This document shows, piece after piece, positions 1 through 11,300 of a DNA stretch of 64,000 nt (its first letter is position 1; each line of letters starts with the position of its first letter). Both the position numbers and the translations under genes were made by a program. The notes under the pieces were generated by a model. It did not search any database. It was not told where the DNA came from and worked only from the letters and a program-made list of their open reading frames with translations. The stretch lies in the NCBI GenBank assembly GCA_977017575.1, contig CDRNVI010000044.1, forward strand, positions 248,001 to 312,000, in the 5' to 3' direction. This DNA is from Paramoeba atlantica (lineage: Eukaryota > Discosea).

Positions 1-131
1 GTTAGAATTTCCTGTATCTCTTTATACGCAAGCATGCATTAAATCTTGAAATCTATTTATCTTGTGCAAGTACATGATTCATTTCGATGTTTCTGCGTGG
101 TAAATGAAGAATAATCCGTAGCCTCGGTAGA

Positions 132-3100
132 ATGAGAGTTTTCCACTATACACCTCCGTTAAGAGAACGCTTGTCACAGAGCTTTTCCGTTACACCTTGC
201 CTGCGATGCTCCATGCCTGTAGCTTCGCGTCCACCTAACAAGTATCGAGAACAACTGCTGTCAAGAATACAGATACATCCCCTAAGGGAAAGAATTCGAG
301 CCCATGTAGCCGAGCATCGAATTAGCATAATTACAGGAAAGGCGGGTTGTGGAAAGAGCACTGCTATTCCATACTACTTGGCTACCGAGCAGAGTTTGAT
401 TTCTTCATCAGAAAACAGGAAAAAGCGGATATGGGTACTACAGCCCACACGTCTTGCTTGTCAAAATGTTGCAGGACAGTCTAGTGTTCTCTTTGATAGC
501 CCCATAGGAGACAAAGTGGGACTTGCGCTGTCCAGTGATGCCCAGTACAGTGCGCACTCTGAAGTTATCTATGCAACGACGGGCTACGCCGCTCGATATT
601 TTTTCATGCACGGTATGAGAAGTGTTGTTGTTTCTCCTACCCACATTATATTTGACGAGGCCCACGAACGGTCGTTAGATTTTGACCTGTTGACTATGTG
701 GCTTCAGAATCAAGAATATGATGGGAGAGTTATATTCATATCCGCAACACTGGATGCGGAATATTACTCTACGCGGTACTTTTTAAACGCAAGCGCCATA
801 TTAAATTTGGATCTTTCATTGCCAGAGGGCAGTTCTTCAATACCATCTGGTTTCATAGTACGTACCGCGTTTAGTGATAACTGCCACTTCGACTGGGTTT
901 CGGCGCCATTACTTCGCATTTTGAAGTCCGTCAATCGTACAGTACCGACCCTGCTTGATGATTACACTATTGGATGTCGTGTCATAGCGGAGTGGGCAGC
1001 TTTGCATAAAGGAAGGACGAATTCCGTGCTGGTCTTTTTACCTGGTCACCAAGAAATTCTCATGTTTCAAGATTTTCTGCGTCGGGTTAGTAAAGATCAG
1101 TGTGCGAATTGGAAAATACAACTTCTATGTAAGGAAACCCTTTCTTCTGAGTCTGATGCAGAATTTTCAGGCGATGAAAGTGAGGCCGTGAAAGAATGCG
1201 GAGAAAACACGGTTTGGTTGTCTACAGAATTGGGCGAAACTTCACTGACACTTGCAAACGTCGGACTGGTTCTTGACTATGGATGCCATCGAGTTACTCA
1301 AGCGACAGGACATTGCAATGGGTTTGCGGAGAAAAAACTTGTCTTAGAATGGTGCTCAAAGTCAAGCATATTACAACGGCGGGGACGTGTTGGTCGCACG
1401 CAAAATGGTTATGTGCTACATCTGTTTTCCGAAGCGTTCTATTGTGATTTACCAGATTATGGTATGGCGGAGCACACTCGCACATCAAATCGTGATATAA
1501 TTCTTCAACTCGTTTGTATGGATCCTTATTGGCGCCGAACTTCTCATTTGCTCAAAAATTGTAGGTTGCCACCACTTGCGTTATCATCCCATGCCGTACA
1601 AGCCGCACTATCAGATCTAAAATCATCTGGCATCATATCTGTCGTCATCTCGGAAAAAAAGAATGACGAAGTGGATAGTATTATTCAAGTCAGTGACATC
1701 GGAATGATATCACATGGTTTACGTCTAAGCATTGAGTTGTCAAAGCTACTTCATCTTTCCCTACGAATGGGTGATCCAGAAATTGTTGTACTTGCCTTAT
1801 TAACGTGTGCACTCGACACGATTGCTACAGATATTCATGACACACCTAGAAATAAGAACAGCCAGGTTCGTCTATATAGCAAGATAGGTAAAACGAAGGA
1901 GAGGTATCTAAGAGGAAAAGCGAAAATCATAGGCAATTGCTTTTCAGATAATTTGCTGCACGTTGAGATAATGAGACAGTGGATCAGGCATCAAGATCCT
2001 ACGTTTTTGAAAAAGTACGCGCTGAGTAGAGTAAAAATCTTGGCTATAGAGCAAAGACTCAGGCACTTACTTGTTCGCTTATGCGACGTAACTCGTCTCC
2101 ATATTTCATCATTTGATTTATTGCGAAAAAGTATTCTGTTCCCAAAACGGTACCCTGAGGCCCCTAGCGAACTTTACGCCCTTTTAAATCTCTCATCGTC
2201 TGCCCTAGCAACATTTTGCACCATTTATCTCTGCAGCTTGGCATTGAATCCGCATTCCATACTTATAGGCCACTCAAGTTATGCGTTACGCGCAGTGGGA
2301 AATCATCAAAAAATTAAAAGTCTCCTGGATGTAAACGACTTTGATCACAATTCCGCAGTCTGCACTTACAAAACTCTGGGCGATATTACTCTACAAGAAA
2401 ATGAGCTTCACGCTTTGATAGTCAAGCGTTTACCTTTCTGTCGTGAAACAATTGTCAGCAAAGCGGGATTTTTTCCTAAGATGAAATGCTTTGTAGTAGA
2501 GTTCAGTAGTGGTGCAAAACATTTGGAAACTACCCATGAGAAAATTTCATGTTTTAAAACCAAGAATTTCGACGCTTCTGAGAATAAATTAGTAAGCCAA
2601 GCTAATGATGGAGTCACCTATCTTAATCAGTTGGCTGTATCGCGCAGCTTACTATTCGACACAAAAACTATAAAAGCAGAGAAAATAGAAAAGTCCCTTG
2701 CAAAAAAGAGCAAACTCGCACAGAGTCTGGATTTGGCACTGAATGAATCGAATTCCATGCAGGTTTCATTATTACAAGAGCAAGATAAAAGACTGACTGT
2801 CACAGGTAATACGAATGTAACGGACCCTGAAACGAAATGTTTTACGTCTGCAGCTGCGGGTAATCGTACCACGACGGAACTTGAAATCAACAAGATTGAG
2901 TATTTGCATCAAATCACGTGGCGTTCACTTTCTGAGGCCAACCAGACAACGATATCTCATAGATCTTTGCTGGGTTCAGTGAAGAAAGAAAAGGCCCCGT
3001 TGGAACCCATTTTAGTATTTGCAGACAAAAGCGTGCTGCTCAACAACCGGAAACTTGTAAACTCTGCCCATGCATTGCCGGTGAGCAGTACTTTGATTCG

Positions 3101-4139
3101 TCTTCTTGCTATATCGTGCGGTGGAAATATCAGTATGCTTCTGAACACTTCTTTTTCAAAAGCACGTGGTGTTTCAATCACGGTTGGGAGCCGCCATGTA
3201 GTGCTGCAGCTATGCCTTTCATCAACAGAGGAACTTGCGGCTCTTATGTACCAGCGGAAACTTTACCGAGAGAATCAGAATTCTGAAGCTATTATACAAA
3301 TTATGCGAAACGCCTCGAGAAACTTAATCAATTGTCACCACTTAAAACATATTGCTCAGCCGTACCCTGGGGCTTCAAAACATCGGAAAATGTCTGAATC
3401 GAGCATCAATAATGATGTTTTTCAATGGTACGATGAGGCATCTTATACGAATTGTTTATCAAATATTGAGCGTTCTGAATATATGAAGACGGGAGATATT
3501 AAACACGGTGATATATCGGAAGACAAGTTTGTGACAGTGCCAGACGAAATGGGGGCGTCCATTCTCCACACACTTTTCGATAATATAACTATGCAAAGAG
3601 CCGCCGAATTCCTGTATACACAATTCGTTCCTCGCTTATGTTGTCGCATTCTTCCAGGTAAGGCATCTTCTCAAGATACATGTACAAAAATGGATCTGGA
3701 AAGCACATTCGTCGCTCATATGAAGACCATCGAAGAATATTTAGTAAACGAATTTTCTAGATTCTATCCTCTATCCTCTAGTGAGTCGCATATCTCACGT
3801 AACAAAAGATTTTCCTCGGATAACCGCTTAAAGGCATGCGAATCTCTCTTCCACTATATTTTGGACGAACTTCAATGCACACTTTACGCTACTGACGTAC
3901 CCGTAAAACATGCGTATGAATATGCCGACGGTCAAGAAGATAGCTTATTGTGTCCTGAAAAATCAGCCTCTGCGAGGCAGAGCACTGATATTGACGCTCA
4001 TTCGAAAGAATCCTCTGAAGCAACTATAAATAACACAGGTTTTACCGAATATATAGTATATTGCCCTGTGGTGCTTCCTTCAAAAATTAGACTAAATCTC
4101 GCAAAGTTTCAGCGAAGTGTATTGCGTTATGACATATGA
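132..4139 (+). CDS. DEAH-box RNA helicase, subfamily unresolved
   Basis: A 1,335-residue superfamily 2 helicase. The N-terminal core shows Walker A GKAGCGKST at about residue 69, DEAH at about 174, ISAT at about 204, a motif V variant (TELGETSLTL) and motif VI QRRGRVGR at about 416. A region resembling the helicase-associated winged-helix part follows. Such proteins use ATP to remodel RNA or RNA-protein complexes. The roughly 750 C-terminal residues have no domain I recognise, and the protein is long for the family. The divergent motifs V and VI resemble the TDRD9/spindle-E/YTHDC2 branch more than the splicing DEAH proteins, but that is inference. The start is the first ATG of the open frame; the core begins some 45 residues later, so a later start is possible. 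The frame has no visible intron and ends in TGA. Confidence 0.85.
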   Translation: MRVFHYTPPLRERLSQSFSVTPCLRCSMPVASRPPNKYREQLLSRIQIHPLRERIRAHVAEHRISIITGKAGCGKSTAIPYYLATEQSLISSSENRKKRIWVLQPTRLACQNVAGQSSVLFDSPIGDKVGLALSSDAQYSAHSEVIYATTGYAARYFFMHGMRSVVVSPTHIIFDEAHERSLDFDLLTMWLQNQEYDGRVIFISATLDAEYYSTRYFLNASAILNLDLSLPEGSSSIPSGFIVRTAFSDNCHFDWVSAPLLRILKSVNRTVPTLLDDYTIGCRVIAEWAALHKGRTNSVLVFLPGHQEILMFQDFLRRVSKDQCANWKIQLLCKETLSSESDAEFSGDESEAVKECGENTVWLSTELGETSLTLANVGLVLDYGCHRVTQATGHCNGFAEKKLVLEWCSKSSILQRRGRVGRTQNGYVLHLFSEAFYCDLPDYGMAEHTRTSNRDIILQLVCMDPYWRRTSHLLKNCRLPPLALSSHAVQAALSDLKSSGIISVVISEKKNDEVDSIIQVSDIGMISHGLRLSIELSKLLHLSLRMGDPEIVVLALLTCALDTIATDIHDTPRNKNSQVRLYSKIGKTKERYLRGKAKIIGNCFSDNLLHVEIMRQWIRHQDPTFLKKYALSRVKILAIEQRLRHLLVRLCDVTRLHISSFDLLRKSILFPKRYPEAPSELYALLNLSSSALATFCTIYLCSLALNPHSILIGHSSYALRAVGNHQKIKSLLDVNDFDHNSAVCTYKTLGDITLQENELHALIVKRLPFCRETIVSKAGFFPKMKCFVVEFSSGAKHLETTHEKISCFKTKNFDASENKLVSQANDGVTYLNQLAVSRSLLFDTKTIKAEKIEKSLAKKSKLAQSLDLALNESNSMQVSLLQEQDKRLTVTGNTNVTDPETKCFTSAAAGNRTTTELEINKIEYLHQITWRSLSEANQTTISHRSLLGSVKKEKAPLEPILVFADKSVLLNNRKLVNSAHALPVSSTLIRLLAISCGGNISMLLNTSFSKARGVSITVGSRHVVLQLCLSSTEELAALMYQRKLYRENQNSEAIIQIMRNASRNLINCHHLKHIAQPYPGASKHRKMSESSINNDVFQWYDEASYTNCLSNIERSEYMKTGDIKHGDISEDKFVTVPDEMGASILHTLFDNITMQRAAEFLYTQFVPRLCCRILPGKASSQDTCTKMDLESTFVAHMKTIEEYLVNEFSRFYPLSSSESHISRNKRFSSDNRLKACESLFHYILDELQCTLYATDVPVKHAYEYADGQEDSLLCPEKSASARQSTDIDAHSKESSEATINNTGFTEYIVYCPVVLPSKIRLNLAKFQRSVLRYDI

Positions 4140-4599
4140 ATTTCCGGACCAGAATGATACTGTGATACCCCCTTTCTTATGGCCAAGGAAATAAAAACTT
4201 CTGAAGTTAGATTTTTGCGTAAGACAGCGCAAAACGTGGATGATTACACCCATGCGAACCTTCGCCCCAAAGCTCGGTCTCAGTTAAAGATCGACATTGT
4301 TAAGCCAACGGAATATCTATTGAACGAGGCCAGGTAAGCAGAAATAAAAAAATACTATGCCCCCCCCCACTTATGCCCCCCCGACACTTATAGTGCCGCG
4401 GGGTACCCCCCCACTTATAGTGCCGTTTTGGAAAAAAATGTCCGAAAAAAAAATTGACCAATTCTTTTTTGACCAAAAAGGTGGAGTAAATATATTGTAA
4501 ATTTCTAACATTTTCATTTATGGAAATCATTGAGACTTTATTATTAGTTCCCTTCATACATTCCATGACTGCTGGTTCTCACGAAAACGAGGCGCCGGA

Positions 4600-4748
4600 C
4601 AAAGCGCACACTCGTGGCCCTTCCACGCAGGACATTGGACTGCGTATAGTGTACGCAGCTAGCCCCTCTCAAGGAGCTGGGCCAGACTGTCCGGGGAAGG
4701 CGAAATGTCGCCCTGCTCTGTAAACGCGCCATGAGTGTTAGGGGGCAT
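4600..4748 (-). repeat. LINE family 2 fragment
   Basis: On the minus strand this stretch aligns by eye with the family 2 LINE at about 60,560-60,690. It encodes a decayed version of the peptide around SLAQLLERGSLRTLYAVQC that precedes the reverse transcriptase. The flanks inside element A show no other LINE sequence, so it is an isolated, degenerate piece. Confidence 0.6.
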
Positions 4749-4960
4749 TCGGGTTTACAGTTTGTAGATTTCTCTTTCGGATCTCTAGAATCGAGTCACG
4801 TACTTCATGGAATTATTTCACCGTGTTCTGCCACACATTACTCATCCAGACATCTTTTGCGCATTATTGCACCCCCCTGAACATCCCATCACACGATTGC
4901 ACATGCGCAGCACTGGAGCATAAACACGATTTACAGCGCTTAGGCACTCAAAACTACATA

Positions 4961-5279
4961 CTGTGACCCCCCCTTTATACTTCGCTGGTCAGACCCCCCT
5001 TTTATACTTCGTTTTTTGTGTTCCCCCCCCTGAAGGGGGGACGATTTTTTCGTAATTTTTTCGTAATTTTTCTAAAGGTTTTAGAAAAAACAAGAACATT
5101 CTATACCTTTCCTTCTAGAAATGGAAGGTTATATATGTATAAAAGGAAAGACAGGAAAACTGGATGAGCTGCGCCGCGAAGCGGGGCGGCTTTCTTTTTA
5201 CAGCGGGGAAAAAATTCAGACCCCCCCTTTATACTTCGTTACTGCTCAAAATGGGCGAAGTATAAGGGGGGGGTCACAG
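4961..5279. mobile_element. Element B: 319-bp TA-flanked MITE-like element nested in A
   Basis: It begins CTGTGACCCCCCC and ends GGGGGGGGTCACAG, with TA on both sides (4959-4960 and 5280-5281). The element word CTTTATACTTCG behind a C tract occurs four times: direct at 4967-4984, direct at 4994-5011, direct at 5221-5238 and inverted at 5256-5273. There is no reading frame of note. It is the cleanest member of the C-tract family in this window. Confidence 0.75.
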
Positions 5280-5417
5280 TAATAGAAAGAAGAGCGGCGC
5301 GCTTTTTTTTTTTGAGGGTGGAAAAATTTTCACCCTCGACCTGAAACATGCTACCCCCCCCACTTATAGTGCCGTTTGGTCGAAAACCGCGGCACTATAA
5401 GTGGGGGGGGCACAGTA

Positions 5418-5881
5418 AAAAAAGATCAGTAATCGATACTTTAAACAGTCTTCCCAGTCGATTACGAGAGCTGCGAGCCAAAAAAAATGGTAGCTCCATT
5501 GACTTTTGGCAGTCAAAACAAATGGCCAAAACATTAAAAATCATTAATTTTTTCTTCCGAGACCTTAAAATTTTCATCGAAAACCCCGCCTTTTTTTTGC
5601 CCACCCTAAAAACATTTTCAGTTTTTTCCTTAATGGCCAAGAGATAACTGGCTTCCTCTTCTGAGAAGTTCTCCCGAATCAGCATATTCCACCGGAAAGT
5701 CGAACCCTGATCATAGCACGGTACTAGGAACTATAATCCTTGCGTGATTTAGCTAGAAAGGATAGACACAAATTACGAGACGCTACGATTTAAACATTCG
5801 ACCTTTTAACAGTAGAACAGAAGTGTATGTAACATAAAAATACCTTACAAAATTAATTTCCACGCATAACTTTATTTTTAC
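5418..5881. other. Gene-free AT-rich spacer before SEC13
   Basis: AT-rich sequence between element A and SEC13. Short overlapping frames on both strands show no family resemblance. It contains a GTATGT at 5825-5830 that could be a splice donor, but no upstream ATG makes a convincing first exon. Confidence 0.5.
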
Positions 5882-6901
5882 ATGTATAGCGTGTGCGAAT
5901 TTGCGCCTGACCCCTTTCGTAAGCGAGTTGCTGTCGCTTATTCCGATGGCAGCCTGCACGTATGTTTGCTCGATATCGAGTATAAATCCAGGAACCAAAA
6001 TCTCTTGCAGCAAAGCATATTAACTCGCTCAGGAGAACCACATGTCACGTGCATGGAGTGGTATTATCACCGATCTTTGAAAATTCATTTCATTGCCGCT
6101 TGTTCCGACCAATTCTTTTTGTACAGGGAGAATACCGGTTCTGGTAGCACAACTTGGTCCATTGACATGTCTTTCCCCCTATCAAATGGACCAGCCACAT
6201 GCGTTAGTTGGGCTCCACAAGGGTTTGGTACGCTTCTTGCGATTTCCTTTACTTCTGGTGAGATAAATGTTGTGCGATATGATAAAAACAATAGATGGCT
6301 GCAGTCAAGTTTTATGGCTCACGAAGATGGCTGTACTTCTTTATCGTGGTCTCCCGATATGCCACCAAATCGGTTGCACTCCTTACCACTGAAACCAAGC
6401 ACGAGCGATGGCCTACTATCCAGCGGCATTGATGCCTCTCTAGTTGTTCCAGCGTGTTTCGTCTCATGTGGCAACGAGTCGTGCGCGCGAATCTGGAAAG
6501 GAAACGCATCGAATGCACAGTGGTTGATCGATCATGAGCTGAGAGATGAACAAAATTTAGGATGGGCTCCTTGGTTAGACGTCGCATGGGCCCCCAACGT
6601 AGGGCTGCCGTGCAGCTACATCGCTCTTGCGGGTGTAAGTGGAGTTAGAATATGGATGCAGTACGCAAATGATTCTCGTTGGACGCAAAGGTCAATAAAT
6701 TGTCCGGAATTAGCGGATAAAACTGTTCTTTCTGAGGGAAGAGAAGTTCCGGGAGCTGCCCTACGAGTGGCGTGGTCTAACGTCGGAACTATTCTAAGTG
6801 TTACGTTACAAGACCAAAGGATCGTGTGTCTCAAAGAGGATCCAGAATCAGGAGAATGGGAGACTGTGGCTAGCTGGAGGGCCAGTGAGACGGAACCTTA
6901 A
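5882..6901 (+). CDS. SEC13: SEC13-like WD40 protein (COPII coat / nuclear pore)
   Basis: A 339-residue WD40 protein close to the usual SEC13 length. Diagnostic strings include WLDVAWAPNVGLPCSYIA and ALRVAWSNVGTILSVTLQD, which match the fifth and sixth blades of SEC13, where other family members have DVAWAPNIGLP and RVSWSxTGNILAVS. SEC13 pairs with SEC31 in the outer COPII coat at ER exit sites and with NUP145C/NUP96 in the Y-complex of the nuclear pore. The short N-terminal strand found before blade 1 in other species is nearly absent here. An in-frame TAA at 5867-5869 rules out a simple upstream extension. The start is the ATG at 5882. Confidence 0.88.
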   Translation: MYSVCEFAPDPFRKRVAVAYSDGSLHVCLLDIEYKSRNQNLLQQSILTRSGEPHVTCMEWYYHRSLKIHFIAACSDQFFLYRENTGSGSTTWSIDMSFPLSNGPATCVSWAPQGFGTLLAISFTSGEINVVRYDKNNRWLQSSFMAHEDGCTSLSWSPDMPPNRLHSLPLKPSTSDGLLSSGIDASLVVPACFVSCGNESCARIWKGNASNAQWLIDHELRDEQNLGWAPWLDVAWAPNVGLPCSYIALAGVSGVRIWMQYANDSRWTQRSINCPELADKTVLSEGREVPGAALRVAWSNVGTILSVTLQDQRIVCLKEDPESGEWETVASWRASETEP

Positions 6902-8398
6902 CATTACTGCATCAGACTGGGATTGATAAGTACTATGATGCATGTAGATTGGCATGAATGCATTCGCATTGGTATGAAGTAGAATGCTGAATTGTGGATG
7001 TCGCAATGTTTCGAAACTATGACAATGTGCCTAGTGCTCAGTAGTACCATGCTTATTATTTCCCTTGAGTTTAGTCGTGCTTCGTATCTTTGTACGAAGT
7101 TTGTTTTTGAAGCTTTGAATGGTTCATTGCTGCATGGTATAACCGCGGAGTGGCACGGAGTCGGCAAATAACCCCTCAGACAAATAACCCCTCAGAGGAT
7201 GCACCAGCACACTGACCCGGCGTCAACCTCAAACAGGGTCCAGGCACATGCGAGGCGGTGTGCTAAAGCGAGCGAGCGAAACAGGAAGAAAGGGATATTC
7301 TGCGCGGGAATCGGGGCATCCGTTCTGATGCATGAGCCATCGGTCGAACACCCTTACATGATGGAAGGATGCAAGTCATTGTGAGGGACCAGCAGGGTTG
7401 CCCACATGTCGGCCGAGGCGCCCAAGTCCTCGTTCGTCTCCAGGGGCCTCCAAGTTCGTTGGTGAGACACACGCGGTCCGGCGAGACCCCGAACATGAGG
7501 CCCATTACGTGCACCAGACCACGAAGAGGCATCCGGGGGGCACCACAACCAGGATACGACCCATGACGAGGGGCCCCAGATTCAGGTTTACCCTGACCCA
7601 TTCCTCTTCCCTCAGTTCGGGAGGGAGAGAGGCAGGGGGACGGGAAGGGGCTTCGCCGATGAGCCGTGTGCTCCCCACAACAGTGGCCGTATAGGAGGGG
7701 TGTCAGCCTTAGGAGGCGGTGGCGGGTCTACGATGTTCCCGCTCTCCGGGGGCCCTGCATAAGGTCCGTTTAAATGAGCGATTCGCTGAAACTCGCCCAG
7801 CCACGCGTTATGCTCCTCGAGAATGTGGGCGGTTGCACGGGCCGCCGCGTGCTCGTGGACGAATTTGTGTTCCGTAATCATTCGCTGGTCCATGAAAACT
7901 AGCCCGCATGCGTGGCACAGATGTGCCCTATCCTCGATTAATTTTCCCTATGTTCCCGCCTAGTGTCCTGGCAGAGTAAGGTGAACCATTGAGAAATAAT
8001 GTCGTCTTGTGCCCTGGAGAAGTCGGCCTCAAAAGCCCTGGCGGTGCTCGCTGGGCGATGTTCCTCGACCTCCTGTGAGGTCTGAGGGCACTCCATCTTT
8101 ATGTCCCAGATTGAAGAGATTTCCGCGTTCTTTTTGGCGATAATCGCCAGCTGATGCTGATGTGAGGGAGCCTTTCCCGATTTGGTACCACGGCGATGTG
8201 GAAAAGTCGATTTTATCCTTAAATAGATTATCCATAGTGTTATCCGTCAATAAAGCCTATCTTAAATAGGTAGGAGCGGGGGGTCAAAATATAATATAGA
8301 ATTTAATTTAATATAGAATTAAAAATCTTAAATACATCTTCACCTTTATTGTTGCTGTATAGAAATTATTTATTTATTCCTATTGCGTGTGTTGGACC
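6902..8398 (-). repeat. Decayed LINE ORF1-like region
   Basis: GC-rich sequence between SEC13 and UTP10 with only broken frames. On the minus strand about 7,930-7,610 encodes a C2H2 finger (CHACGLVFMDQRMITEHKFVH) and a proline-rich tail. About 7,600-7,260 encodes a segment resembling the conserved middle of family 2 ORF1. The finger occupies the same place as the C2H2 finger of the family 2 LINE but is not closely similar, suggesting a third related family. A 16-bp tandem duplication at 7165-7196 (unit CAAATAACCCCTCAGA) lies on the presumed 3' side. The sequence before 7,160 and after about 8,260 is AT-rich, with nothing recognised. Confidence 0.5.
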
Positions 8399-11300
8399 AT
8401 GACCACGGATTTACAAAAGCAGCTCCTCTCTATGGGGGGTTCCCTCCCCAATAAGGCAAAACCTTTGAGACGCTGTGCTTCATTTCTTTTTGCTGACAAC
8501 GACGCCTCGGCCATGTCACCTGAACAAATACATGATATTGGAATTCGTGGTCTACGAGGTCTCACAGAACTTGATCGCCGCTTTGCGCGGTACGAAAGCA
8601 TCTTATTTACCGCAGACTCGATTCAGGTTGACCGGTCAGTTCTTTCCACAGAAATTGAGAACGTTATTAATAATAACCTTCGTTCACTGCTTGTAATGTG
8701 TTCGCAACACTTCCTGAAAACACCGGTGAGTTACGTTCTCGAGTATATAATTCGAATCTTTGACGCGCATAAATACAACACTGAAGATCTGTTGCGGTGT
8801 GCGCTGCCTTATTCGCAGCATATTCTGTTTGCTCGTTTAATACAGCTCTTACCTCTGCGCTCGATACCATTGTGGGGCTTCTTGGAAAAAAATGCCCGAA
8901 CTGGCACGCCAGTCCCGCAACGGTCCCTCATAGAACACATAAATAAAAATGAGGGTGCTCTACTGTTTGTCAATCGCATGATTCGCGATTCCTTACAGCA
9001 TAATGCATTGGGCAAAAGCGCCACTGTTTTCTGGACAGAGATTTCTATTATGCTGTGTGAACGCGATCCCAATGAACGACTTTTACGCATTATGTTACCG
9101 TTAGTCTACACTGGTATACAGGGTGAGCATTACGAACTGTCAAGTGCCGCGCTATTAATTATGATTGCAGTAAATCAAATAGTTAGCCTGAACAACGATG
9201 TATTTGAAGATAGCTGTCGTTCGATTTGTGAATCAATGGAACGTATAGCCGAATACGGCACAAGAATGGAAGAACAAAAAAATAGTGTTTGCTTATATTT
9301 CGGCACGCTTCTCAGCTTGGTTTCAGCGAGAGTTAATCCGACTGCTGCGTCGTGGGCGCAAAACTTTTGGAAAGATATTCCGTGGTCTGCCTCCACTCCG
9401 GCATCCGGTTCAGTATTTAGTGTGTTCCTCTTTCACAATGTAATGCAGCACGAAGCTCTGAGAGCGAAGTTTTACAGAGTACTAAAAACGGTGTTACAAT
9501 ACTCATCTCTGACGGATACAACAACTTCTACTGTGTTGATGTATTTTCTTCGCGTTGGTATTCTTCGACTAGATACAGTAGAAAGTGAGGAACCTGCACA
9601 TATAATGACGGTCACTCTTTTACATAACACCATAAGCTTGCTAGAAGCAAGTGAGCCAGTTTGTGACATGCCACCTCAAAACCCTGCCTATATCAATTTG
9701 TTGAAGACCTTGCGTGCAAGGAACACTACAGTGTTTGACGCATTCGTGTCAAAAGCGTTTAAAGAAATTTCATTGGAAAAAGCTCTATCAATTGCCAATG
9801 CCTTGTCCCATGCTTTTGGGGATGATCCTCGGTACGCTAGTATTTCACAAGAGTCCGCTAAAATTCCTTTAATTTGGGTATTAGAGCATCCAAACTGGGA
9901 CTTGCGTTTAGCTTCGGTGAGCGTTATAATGCAAAAGTGGAAAACTGCTGCAAACGACTCGCAACGTGATGTGGCTTTATCATTGCTTGTTAATTTTATG
10001 TACTTGAGCTTCGACGACGAAGATGGCGCAGGGTTCATGGCTAAGCTTTTGATTGAAATCAAAAGCATTCTGACTGCAATTTTGAACAATGGTCCCGATG
10101 TTGAGAATGTTGACAAGGTATTGAAAGGTCTTTCATGTTGTCTGAGTCAAGTAGAGAGCGATGTGGTCTCAACGACGGAAGAACCGTGGTGCTCTTTGCT
10201 AGCAACAATGGAATCTGTACTTGCAGAGATTAGCAAGAATTCATTTTCGAAATCAGAATCAGAAAATTGCGATAGAATCAGGACCCAGAAGCTCCTTCTC
10301 GCACTTCGGATCAATGCAATCAAGTGGAAAGATTCTTTGCTAGCAACAAAAGCTGATACGAAAAATGAAATTTTCGCTTCTCGGCTTGATCTTGACTCAT
10401 TGAATTATTTCAGTTCACATCTGCTACAAGCTCTATCAATAGAAAAATCTTGGGTGTCCACTGGAATCCTCAAGAATTTGCAAGAGGTTGTCCAAGAAGC
10501 CGTTACTTCGAATCAAGAGCAAGAAATGTGCTCAAACAATGTGCTTCTAGCCTTAATATTGTTGGCGACTGCCTTAATGACAAACGTTCCGGATTTTCAA
10601 AAACAGTTCGAGTGTCTCCTTTCGTTTCTACGACGTGGATTTTCTCAACTTACAAGTTTAAATCCACATGAAATTCGGGTGGAGCCGGACTTATCTGTTG
10701 GCCTACTCCGATGCATAACTTACGGCGCAAGAAGCCACAGTGCAAAATCTTATGCTGTGCGGCTTTATCAGAACTCCGTATATTTGCTCTTGCACATGAT
10801 TCACATCGGGATAAGCAAAGATATATCTCGAAAGGAAAATTTAATGGTTTTTGATTATTTGGCTCTTGTTTGGCACTCCAATTTTTCCACTGAAAGCATG
10901 TGGATATCCGGCAAAGGTAGTTGTCCCTTGAACATCCCTGGGAAAGCGACTTGTTTTTTGTCCGATGTTCTAACGCAAGCACGTGAAATACGCGCTGTTA
11001 TGTTGGGTCTGAGCTATGTTCTTGACCAAGAGCCGAATAAAACAGGACCTATTTACTTGAACATTGAGTACGCTGTACCAACCTTTGTAGCTCTTTATCG
11101 ATTACAAACGCAACCGGAGTTTTATAAGGTAGTTTCGAAAGCTTCTCGACTTTCTTTCGTTGAAGACAGTTCTTTTTCAAAGTCGAGCGTTGCTGCATTG
11201 AAAATCCTTCTTACGAAATATGCGTATGGCTTAAATCCCACCGTTAGCGCTGGAGACAAAATTTTGAATGATGACGTTGATTCAATTATGCTTTCCAGTG

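Larger units (their letters stand above)
4355..5415. mobile_element. Element A: ~1.06-kb TA-flanked MITE-like element
   Basis: The ends read CTATGCCCCCCCCC on the left and GGGGGGGGCACAG on the right, each bordered by TA (4353-4354 and 5416-5417), as expected of Tc1/mariner-type target duplication. An element-specific word, ACTTATAGTGCCG behind a C tract, recurs in direct orientation at the left (4376-4398 and 4406-4425, with a partial copy at 4360-4373). At the right it occurs once direct (5354-5374) and once inverted (5390-5415). There is no coding capacity of its own. The interior holds a LINE fragment and the complete element B, so this is a nested locus. Confidence 0.65.

Noticed and set aside
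5825-5889. Possible intron (GTATGT...TAG) giving SEC13 a longer N-terminus
   Set aside because: No ATG precedes the donor within about 180 bp, and splicing would remove the only good start codon.
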